DNA of 12,606 nt from Desulfobacteraceae bacterium (GTDB taxonomy: Bacteria > Desulfobacterota > Desulfobacteria > Desulfobacterales > Desulfobacteraceae): NCBI GenBank assembly GCA_003354055.1, contig PIVQ01000138.1, forward strand, positions 1 through 12,606. The letters run 5' to 3'. The position numbers were made by a program, and so were the translations under genes. Positions 1 through 5,766 of this stretch are shown here, piece by piece. Positions within the stretch are counted from its first letter, which is position 1. Each line of letters begins with the position of its first letter. The notes beneath the pieces are model-generated. The model saw only the letters and a program-made list of their open reading frames with translations. It was not told the origin of the DNA and ran no database searches.

Positions 1-674
1 GCCTCAATATCCTCAATATACACCCCGGTACCCACAACCCAGTCCCAGGGTTTAAAAAGGGCCACGTAGGATTTCTTGTGCTGGTCTTCGGTTAATCCGT
101 CTTTTGTCGGTTTGGGCCATAGATAATCCACATACCCCTCGCCTTTTTCCCTGGCAACCTTCGCAAAGGCAATGAAAAGATTCTGTTTTCCCGGGATGGT
201 GCAATTATACTTGGGATCGTCCATGACAATGCCGTTGAGCGCCGGTATGGTCGGATGCATGACCATTTTCGGAATGGGAACACCCATATCGTTGATCCAT
301 AGATATCCGACACCTTCGTCATATCTCATATTCTGAATCATATACTTCGCCTCTACCTTGGCAGCCTCCTCCGACACCAGGCCATGGCGATACTTCTGAT
401 AAATTTCATTTATGATACGCAGGCCGATGGTGACGATATGCTTTCGTTCGGCTTTCCTAAGATTCAAGGTGGTCTGACGATGAAATTCCAGGCTTTTGTA
501 CTCATTTTCCACATTTAGAAAAACAGCATTGAGAAAATTCCGATTGTTCTCGTCATGTATCCCGGACAGGGTCTTGATATTCTCCTTTTGAACAAAATAA
601 CTGATTCCGGATACCATAAGAATGATGATACCGATCACCGTTAGTATAATTCGTGAATGAAGGGAGTTAAGCAT
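1..674 (-). CDS. Membrane sensor with single Cache (sCache_2) domain, N-terminal part, truncated by window edge
   Basis: An open frame runs from an ATG at 674 leftward off the window, giving at least 224 residues. The N-terminus has a short charged segment and one membrane segment at about residues 8-28, followed by an extracytoplasmic domain. Residues about 100-224 show the hallmarks of a single Cache type 2 domain: YLWIND, then MVMHPT followed by PALNG, then GYVDYLWPKP, and the closing block FKPWDWVVGTGVYIEDIE. Such domains bind small ligands such as carboxylates outside the membrane and signal through a C-terminal output domain. That output (methyl-accepting, histidine kinase or GGDEF) lies beyond the edge and cannot be named. 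A GGAGA ribosome-binding site lies about 7 nt before the ATG. The gene is divergent from the lipoprotein at 955. I am sure of the sensor domain and not of the output. Confidence 0.88.
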   Translation of the reverse strand, partial: MLNSLHSRIILTVIGIIILMVSGISYFVQKENIKTLSGIHDENNRNFLNAVFLNVENEYKSLEFHRQTTLNLRKAERKHIVTIGLRIINEIYQKYRHGLVSEEAAKVEAKYMIQNMRYDEGVGYLWINDMGVPIPKMVMHPTIPALNGIVMDDPKYNCTIPGKQNLFIAFAKVAREKGEGYVDYLWPKPTKDGLTEDQHKKSYVALFKPWDWVVGTGVYIEDIE

Positions 675-783
675 TATCCGTCTCCAGGCATACTGCGTTA
701 ATCTCAGTGGGTGATAAAAGGCAGTCCGTCCCTCGTAAGCCCTCAATAAAAAAGGTATATCCTGATGAACTTCTATAAAAAGG

Positions 784-812
784 AGTATACGCGGCACTGG
801 ATTAGCTGTCAA
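784..812 (-). promoter_or_regulatory. Near-consensus sigma-70 promoter for the Cache sensor gene
   Basis: On the minus strand TTGACA (812-807, perfect -35) is followed by a 17-nt spacer and TATACT (789-784, five of six). This would start transcription near 777 and leave a leader of about 100 nt before the ATG at 674. It is the best promoter match in the window. Confidence 0.75.
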
Positions 813-865
813 TGACTACGCCTGTACAGGCCAGAGTCAGTTCAATGATAAGATACCCTAAACTT

Positions 866-898
866 AAAAAAACGTAAAAAATCAGGGTTTCCCTGATT
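866..898 (-). terminator. Rho-independent terminator-like palindrome on the minus strand
   Basis: AATCAGGG (880-887), a 3-nt loop and CCCTGATT (891-898) form a perfect 8-bp hairpin. Read on the minus strand, the stem runs directly into T residues (879-876) and then, after ACG, seven more T (872-866). This is the shape of an intrinsic terminator for leftward transcription. No minus-strand gene ends nearby, so it may stop read-through from the block ending at 1666 before it reaches the sensor promoter at 784-812. The same palindrome could instead be an operator for the plus-strand gene, because its right arm touches a possible -35 box. Confidence 0.5.
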
Positions 899-925
899 GA
901 ATTCTTTTACCAATTAGAATATCGT
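897..925 (+). promoter_or_regulatory. Possible weak sigma-70 promoter for the lipoprotein gene
   Basis: TTGAAT (897-902), a 17-nt spacer and TATCGT (920-925) match the consensus at four positions in each box. The -35 box overlaps the right arm of the palindrome at 880-898. The call is weak and rests on spacing and position before the gene at 955. Confidence 0.3.
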
Positions 926-954
926 TAACATCATTTTCTAATTTCGGAGGTTCA

Positions 955-1617
955 ATGAAAAAGATTCAAATCATCATAGTAACAATTCTCTTTGCCTTTG
1001 CATGTTCACATCCAATAGAAAAATTAATCCCTGATTCGGCCATACAGGGAGCGATAACACCGCTGAAGATAATTGCCATCGAAAAAGAACTGGGAAAAAG
1101 CCTGACTGAGAACATACTGATAAAAGCATACGTGGCCGTTCCCCATGACATAAAAAGGGAACAGATTCGCCCGACAATCCTATTAACCTTAAAAGAGTTG
1201 CAGCAAAAGTTTCCAGGTAAAGATCTATTTTCGGTTTATCTTTGTCCGGGCGGGGGAAAAAGCCTGAGTTGCGGATATCTTTATGTAGCCCGGGGTGAAT
1301 ATACAGATAAAGAGATTCGAATATTTTATTTGATCCCAAGCCGGGAACAGATCCAGGTATACGTGGAAAAAAACAAAAAAGCTATGTCAAAAGAGGATCA
1401 GATCATTGTTCCCACGGTAATGAGTAAAAAAGACTTTTACCAGGCCATAGAAATTACATCTTTGTACTATGACTATTACAGAGCAACCCTGGAACCTTTC
1501 GCAGCCATCAATGCAACTGCCAGGGAATTGAATCTCCCGGAAGATCAGGTGGCAACTTATAAAAAACACCTTTTGACTTACTACGGAATCGAAAGAGATT
1601 CGGAAATCATCCGGTAA
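955..1617 (+). CDS. Putative outer-membrane lipoprotein of unknown function (220 aa)
   Basis: The protein begins MKK and has a hydrophobic stretch to residue 16, ending FAFA before Cys17. This reads as a type II signal peptide, although Phe at -2 is not ideal. Ser at +2 would favour the outer membrane. The mature part is mixed alpha/beta: a hydrophobic YVAVP strand near residue 58, a helix rich in Lys, Leu and Gln, a short loop CPGGGKSLSC with two cysteines about ten residues apart that might pair in the periplasm, then YLYVARGEY and IRIFYLIPS strands. I do not recognise the family and assign no function. GGAGG at 946-950 sits 4 nt before the ATG, so the start is secure. It stands alone on the plus strand and converges with the solute-binding protein gene, with 48 nt between the stops. 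Confidence 0.8.
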   Translation: MKKIQIIIVTILFAFACSHPIEKLIPDSAIQGAITPLKIIAIEKELGKSLTENILIKAYVAVPHDIKREQIRPTILLTLKELQQKFPGKDLFSVYLCPGGGKSLSCGYLYVARGEYTDKEIRIFYLIPSREQIQVYVEKNKKAMSKEDQIIVPTVMSKKDFYQAIEITSLYYDYYRATLEPFAAINATARELNLPEDQVATYKKHLLTYYGIERDSEIIR

Positions 1618-1665
1618 GGCAGTGTAAAAGGCTTCATTTCGTAACGATAAGATGAGAGAGACGGC

Positions 1666-2445
1666 TTATCCGCCGGTCCCATCCACGGAGCCCAGTTTAT
1701 CAATGGACCGGTTGATCTTCTCGATGGTATCGTCATCCACTCCTTTTGAGAAAATAAGATACCTAAAATTTCCTACGGGAATATCCGGCATGGGCAGGGA
1801 AATAAAGGTGCCGGGTCTGAAACCCGCCGACCTCACTAAGCTAACGGTTTCTTCAGGTGCGGTCAACATATAATCTGCCCGGCCGGTAACGATCAGCTTG
1901 GGCAACAGACTCTGATCGGCAATGATCTCGTGGACCTTTGGCTGATGTAACCGTATCTGGGTATCAATATACAGTCCATAGGAAAAAGAACTGATCCGGG
2001 CCAGGGTCAGGGATGAATCTGCCAGCACGGATCTAAGACTGTCATATCGGTTAAACTGTTTCCTGAGTTTGTCCAGGGTCAGAATGACTACGGGCAGATT
2101 CTGATAGATGGGGCGGCTGAACTTTGCAAAATTTTCCCGGTCAGGATTTTTAAACCACCCCACTGATCCCTTTTTTCCACCCGTCTTTTTAATTTCCAAC
2201 ATGATCCGCTTTGGCGGCAGGGTTTTAAACACCACCGCCACTCCTGCATCCTGAAAAATATCCCTGGCCAATTCAATGAGAAACCCGGAAGCGCCACCGG
2301 TTGCCCCGCCGGAGGCACCTGATTGGGTAGTATAATAATAGGGCGGTCGCTCAAAATAAAATATTTCCAAAGGGCTGCAATGGGCTGAGGTCTGCATCAG
2401 CCCGATCAGAAAAAAGGAGAGAAGCAATGTCAGGGATCTTGTCAT
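1666..2445 (-). CDS. Periplasmic solute-binding protein, family 3 type
   Basis: The 259-residue protein has a signal peptide at about residues 1-21 (MTR, a Leu/Phe-rich core, then QTSA). The mature start LEIFYFERPPYYYTT followed by GFLIELARDIF is typical of family 3 periplasmic binding proteins (polar amino acid or related ligands), including the stand-alone ones found in sulfate reducers and other environmental bacteria. Other family-like parts are the aromatic/proline pocket strand, a central KLIVTGRADYMLTAPEE segment, and the end helix. No ABC permease or ATPase genes are adjacent, so it may serve a distant transporter or signalling rather than local uptake. Two oddities stand out: a Gly/Ala/Ser/Thr insert at residues 42-54, and a GGAGG only 1 nt before the ATG, unusually close. 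No better in-frame start is visible. The ligand cannot be stated. Confidence 0.8.
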   Translation of the reverse strand: MTRSLTLLLSFFLIGLMQTSAHCSPLEIFYFERPPYYYTTQSGASGGATGGASGFLIELARDIFQDAGVAVVFKTLPPKRIMLEIKKTGGKKGSVGWFKNPDRENFAKFSRPIYQNLPVVILTLDKLRKQFNRYDSLRSVLADSSLTLARISSFSYGLYIDTQIRLHQPKVHEIIADQSLLPKLIVTGRADYMLTAPEETVSLVRSAGFRPGTFISLPMPDIPVGNFRYLIFSKGVDDDTIEKINRSIDKLGSVDGTGG

Positions 2446-2460
2446 GCCTCCATATTAAAC

Positions 2461-2479
2461 TGCATGGGCCTTCCATGCA
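2461..2479 (-). other. Small hairpin between flavoprotein and solute-binding protein genes
   Basis: TGCATGG (2461-2467) and CCATGCA (2473-2479) form a perfect 7-bp stem with a 5-nt loop. On the minus strand it is followed by GTTTAATAT and then the GGAGG of the gene starting at 2445. The T-run is too poor for a confident terminator. It could be a weak attenuator or an mRNA processing or stability element. Confidence 0.3.
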
Positions 2480-2529
2480 AGCCATCTGGAAAAATTTCAA
2501 TTTTCATGAAATGTCCGGGTTAGCCAGGA

Positions 2530-3177
2530 TCAGGACAATCTGCCTGCCAGCAATTCTCCCATTCGAAACCCGATAGTATTGGCCTTCTCCCAGACCTCGG
2601 TCTGGTCTTCAACCCGGCAGTAACCATGATCGGAGGTTTTCGCCCCTTCTCCATGTATCATGGAAACTCCGCTCATCTCGCATTCATCCCCTTTGCCGCA
2701 GGTCATGCAGGGCAGATTACCGGTCACCGTGATCTGGCCGAGCATATCCATGCGCTCGTAATGGACCAGTTCCATGGCAAGCGCCTCATTTATATGGCCA
2801 GCCATCTCCGGCAGCAGGCAGGTTAATACAGTGGCACTAAGCTTTCCTTTCAGCAGATTATTTACATGCCTCAATGACCAGAATCGCTCCAGAAGGGCCT
2901 TGGTAAACCCGTCAATCTGCCCGTAAGGGGTATAGGACCCGAAGACAATGGCCTTGGCGTCCTGTATCTTCCGGGACAGGGCTTGAAAATCATCCTCAAC
3001 CTTACAGACATTGTCTTCCACACATTTTTTGCACCCCATACAGGGCCGTACATTGATATCACTCAACTTGACGAACTCTACCTCACATCCTGTGGCGTCC
3101 AGCATGGCCTTGACCAGACGATCGGTATTGCTGTTTTTTATGGGGCTGCCTGATATGCCCAGTACATCAATTCCCAT
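2530..3177 (-). CDS. Iron-sulfur flavoprotein / NADPH-dependent FMN reductase family protein
   Basis: The 215-residue protein has a flavodoxin-like fold. The FMN phosphate loop is at residues 8-20 (GISGSPIKNSNTD), and residues 79-88 (FGSYTPYGQI) fit a flavin-contact loop. Residues 46-58 carry a compact CX2CX2CX5C motif (C46, C49, C52, C58) like that binding a [4Fe-4S] cluster in Isf-type iron-sulfur flavoproteins of anaerobes. Such proteins move electrons between ferredoxin and other carriers or reduce oxidants. A second cysteine group, C157, C160 and C166, lies near the C-terminus. The start is supported by AAGGAG about 7 nt before the ATG. The gene lies 71 nt after the phosphatase gene in the same direction as AOR, so it may accept electrons from AOR directly or through ferredoxin; that partnership is inference. 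Its physiological acceptor cannot be read from sequence. Confidence 0.85.
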   Translation of the reverse strand: MGIDVLGISGSPIKNSNTDRLVKAMLDATGCEVEFVKLSDINVRPCMGCKKCVEDNVCKVEDDFQALSRKIQDAKAIVFGSYTPYGQIDGFTKALLERFWSLRHVNNLLKGKLSATVLTCLLPEMAGHINEALAMELVHYERMDMLGQITVTGNLPCMTCGKGDECEMSGVSMIHGEGAKTSDHGYCRVEDQTEVWEKANTIGFRMGELLAGRLS

Positions 3178-3248
3178 GGGAGTCTCCTTGTATTGTTTGG
3201 TTACAGTCTATCTGCCGACCGGATAATAGTAAAATTTGCTATCCACCT

Positions 3249-3911
3249 TCATAATCGGAAACCGGGTTGGCAGCTCAGCTCCAAGTGTTTTAACTCCGCA
3301 GGCCGGGCAAACAAATGTTCCGGATTTTCCTTTTCCAATTCTTCACGGTTTCCGTATCCCCAGAGGACCCCGCAGCCGCTAAGACCGTTTTCATGGGCAG
3401 CAATGATATCCACATCCCGGTCACCGATCATGATTGAATCTCCGGAGATCCTGCCCTGGTCCAGCAGGCCTTTTATCTGCTGCACCTTAGAAATGCCTAT
3501 ATCACCGCCGCTGATAAAATCAAAGTACGGATCAAGATCAAACATGGTGATAATCTTTTGGGCAAAATCCCCTCGTTTAGAGGTGCAGACCGCCATGGGT
3601 ATATCACGGTTCTTCAGGTGTTCAAGGACCTTGGGGATGGCCGGGTATAATGTATTTTCTTTATACCCCTTTTCCCCGAACCGTTCTCTGAACTTGACCA
3701 CCAGTTCCCGGATATGATCTGTGGAATCGGTCCCGGTCAGAAGGGCAAAGGTTTTATCCAGAGGTGGCCCGATAAACCGTGCCAGATCCGCCTCAGACGC
3801 TGTTGAATATCCAAAGGCCGCAAGAGCGTAGTTTATAGACCGGGCAATTCCCTGAAGGGGATCACTGAGGGTGCCGTCAAGATCAAACAGGAGATAGTTT
3901 GCGACTGCCAT
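3249..3911 (-). CDS. HAD-superfamily hydrolase, phosphoglycolate phosphatase-like
   Basis: The 220-residue protein has all four HAD motifs: DLDGTL with nucleophile D10 and acid/base D12; Thr110 and Ser111 in VCTSKR; Lys142 in GISKV; and GDRDVD with D164 and D168 for Mg2+. The helical cap between residues 15 and 85 (type C1), with IGPPLDKTF, resembles the Gph/YjjG-like branch that removes phosphate from phosphoglycolate, nucleotides or other small phosphoesters. The substrate cannot be decided here. The ATG is separated by a single base from the AOR stop codon, so translation is probably coupled. Only a modest GGGAT stands about 7 nt before the start. A housekeeping metabolite-repair phosphatase in the AOR operon is the simplest reading. 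Confidence 0.88.
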   Translation of the reverse strand: MAVANYLLFDLDGTLSDPLQGIARSINYALAAFGYSTASEADLARFIGPPLDKTFALLTGTDSTDHIRELVVKFRERFGEKGYKENTLYPAIPKVLEHLKNRDIPMAVCTSKRGDFAQKIITMFDLDPYFDFISGGDIGISKVQQIKGLLDQGRISGDSIMIGDRDVDIIAAHENGLSGCGVLWGYGNREELEKENPEHLFARPAELKHLELSCQPGFRL

Positions 3912-3912
3912 A

Positions 3913-5661
3913 TTATTGATCCCATCCCCTTAATTCACGGTACTCGTCCATGAGCATTGCCACCTGTTCGGCTGTGATCACGGCACCGTTGTCCTCAAGC
4001 GGGGTATAGAATGCCTTGGGCAGGGTTTCATCTGAAGGGGTCATCCCTTCCCGGAGATTGAACTCCCTGACCAGTGTGGCAATATTCCCGGCAATGGCTG
4101 ACAGGGATTCTTTCGAGCCCTCAATGCCGGTGGCATGACGTATCATTTCTCCCAACAGCTCCCAGGGATACAGATCCCGATAAAATTTACAGAGGATCAG
4201 GGCATCAAACAGGGTGAGGCGATCTTCAAAATCAATGAACAGTGCAGCCTTGCCATGGATCTGGTCTTTGTCAATCATCCCCGCCAGCTCAGGCTTATAA
4301 AAGGTGGCCCTCAGATGACAGGCCCCCCGGTCTGACGAAGCATAGGCCAGGCCCATACCCTTGAGAACCCGGGGATCATATCCGGCCGGTTCCATGCCCT
4401 TGACATGAACGGCCTGATCTTCCATATCCCAGGTCCGGGCAGCATGAACAATGCCTTGGGCAAGGACAGCGCCGATTCCCTCTTTTGCAGCGATCTTACC
4501 CAGCAGGGTTTCTATGCCCCTGTTATCTCCGAATTCTATTTTGTAATCCGAGCGCCCCTGTTCATATGCAACCATGGCAAAGGCGCATAAGTTGCCGGCC
4601 GTGATGGTATCCAGCCCCAGGCTGTCACAGACATGGTTGAGACGGGCAATCTCTTCAATCTCGTCCACCATGCAGAGGCCGCCAAAGGCATACAGGGTCT
4701 CATATTCCGGTCCTTCAACGGTCAGGCCCTTGTGCCGGCCTTCCAGCACCCGGGTCATCCTGCCGCAGGACAGATAACATTTGGCACAGGCATGGGGGGT
4801 CACCTTGCACCGGCTGTGAAGGGCATCGGCAGATATCTTTTCCCAGTGGTCCGCCCTGCCCCGGGTCCAGTACCGGGTGGGGAAGGCATTTACCCCGTTC
4901 ATGATTTTAACCATCTGGGAGGTGCCCATGGATTTGTACGCATGAACCACAGGACTGTCCTTTGCATCGGCAGCCATAGCTTTGGCCAAGTCGATCAGGG
5001 CTTTGGGATCATGGGCGGACCGTTTTTTATTCCCGGAAAAAAGAATGGCTTTAACATTTTTAGATCCCAGAACCGCACCGGTTCCGCCCCGCCCGGCACA
5101 CCGCCATCCATCGTTTTTTATGATAGCACAGGCCACCCCGGCCTCCGCAGCAGGCCCGATCACAGAGGTTCCGGTTTTCCAGTTCCCCTGCTTTTTTCCG
5201 GCAAACATCCCCTGTACGGCAGATTCGGTCTCAAATGTATCTTTACCGGCCAGATGCCCTGCATCATGAAAAACCACCCCGTCAGGATTAATCTCCAATA
5301 ACGTCAATTTTTCTGCCCGGCCGCGGATCACCACGGCATCAAACCCTGTGGCGGAAACAGCCTCCGGCACCCGCCCACCTGAATAGGATTCCGCATACAA
5401 CCCTGTCAGGGGCGATTTTGTAAACACACCATACCTTGAACTTCCCCAGGTCATGGTATTAGTCACAGGCCCTGTGGCAAATATGATATGGTTGTCCTCC
5501 GACAGGGGATCTACCCCAACCGGATTACGGTCAACCAAAAGCTTTGTGCCAAGCCCCTTGCCCCCGAGATATTCTCTATATAAACTGTCGTCAACTGCCT
5601 CTGTCTCAAACGTTCCCCGAGTCAGATCCACGGACAATATCTGATTAAAAAAACCTTTCAT
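3913..5661 (-). CDS. Aldehyde:ferredoxin oxidoreductase, tungsten-containing (AOR family)
   Basis: The 582-residue protein is full length or slightly short for the family (about 600). It would oxidise aldehydes to carboxylates in the cytoplasm, reducing ferredoxin, with a tungsten (or molybdenum) bis-pterin cofactor. Visible features are the N-terminal REYLGGKGLGTKLL (29-42), the ATGPVTNT and YGVFTKSPLTG strands, GRGGTGAVLGSKNVKAI (190-206), a CX2CX3C cluster motif (C292, C295, C299) with a fourth cysteine C491, the pterin motif DSLGLD (346-351), and DRGACHLRA (444-452). The second pterin motif reads DALILC (486-491), with Ile where Gly is usual. AAGGAG lies 6 nt before the ATG. HAD phosphatase and Isf-like flavoprotein genes follow, suggesting a small redox operon. 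Substrate range is unknown. No cofactor-synthesis genes are in the window. Confidence 0.95.
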   Translation of the reverse strand: MKGFFNQILSVDLTRGTFETEAVDDSLYREYLGGKGLGTKLLVDRNPVGVDPLSEDNHIIFATGPVTNTMTWGSSRYGVFTKSPLTGLYAESYSGGRVPEAVSATGFDAVVIRGRAEKLTLLEINPDGVVFHDAGHLAGKDTFETESAVQGMFAGKKQGNWKTGTSVIGPAAEAGVACAIIKNDGWRCAGRGGTGAVLGSKNVKAILFSGNKKRSAHDPKALIDLAKAMAADAKDSPVVHAYKSMGTSQMVKIMNGVNAFPTRYWTRGRADHWEKISADALHSRCKVTPHACAKCYLSCGRMTRVLEGRHKGLTVEGPEYETLYAFGGLCMVDEIEEIARLNHVCDSLGLDTITAGNLCAFAMVAYEQGRSDYKIEFGDNRGIETLLGKIAAKEGIGAVLAQGIVHAARTWDMEDQAVHVKGMEPAGYDPRVLKGMGLAYASSDRGACHLRATFYKPELAGMIDKDQIHGKAALFIDFEDRLTLFDALILCKFYRDLYPWELLGEMIRHATGIEGSKESLSAIAGNIATLVREFNLREGMTPSDETLPKAFYTPLEDNGAVITAEQVAMLMDEYRELRGWDQ

Positions 5662-5682
5662 TTCCTACTCCTTGCTATAATT

Positions 5683-5723
5683 GCGCTGGGTTTCCACCCA
5701 CTCATCATAGGAAAACCCAGCGC
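5683..5723 (-). promoter_or_regulatory. Strong inverted repeat in the AOR leader (11-bp perfect arms)
   Basis: GCGCTGGGTTT (5683-5693) is repeated inverted as AAACCCAGCGC (5713-5723), and the arms extend by two more G-C pairs past a bulged A. This gives a stable, GC-rich hairpin with a loop of about 14 nt. On the minus strand it is followed by AATTATAG and the AOR ribosome-binding site, with no T-tract, so it is not a classic intrinsic terminator. If the promoter at 5731-5759 is real, the stem begins at about the second transcribed base and would form the 5' end of the AOR mRNA. It could still act as a poor terminator for the peptidase gene upstream. Confidence 0.6.
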
Positions 5724-5730
5724 CCACTAT

Positions 5731-5759
5731 ACCATAGTTTGGTAGGATAGCTCTATCAA
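5731..5759 (-). promoter_or_regulatory. Possible sigma-70 promoter for the AOR operon
   Basis: TTGATA (5759-5754, five of six) is followed by a 17-nt spacer and TATGGT (5736-5731, four of six). A start near 5725 would put the stem-loop at 5683-5723 at the 5' end of the transcript. It lies between the peptidase stop at 5767 and AOR, so AOR could be expressed separately. Confidence 0.45.
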
Positions 5760-5766
5760 TAGACGC

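Noticed and set aside
1646..1670. GATAAG/CTTATC inverted repeat between the convergent stop codons as a bidirectional terminator
   Set aside because: The stem is six AT-rich pairs with a 13-nt loop and has no T-tract on either strand.
3193..3717. A 174-codon plus-strand open frame opposite the HAD phosphatase
   Set aside because: The composition is shadow-like and the minus strand carries all four HAD motifs.
4633..5301. A 222-codon open frame on the plus strand opposite AOR
   Set aside because: It lies wholly inside the strongly supported AOR gene, has no family-like motifs and reflects the GC-rich codons of the opposite strand.
5662..5766. Moco/Tuco (molybdenum or tungsten cofactor) RNA motif before AOR
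   Set aside because: The location is attractive, but I see one simple hairpin rather than the multi-stem architecture of that motif, and I cannot run a covariance model.
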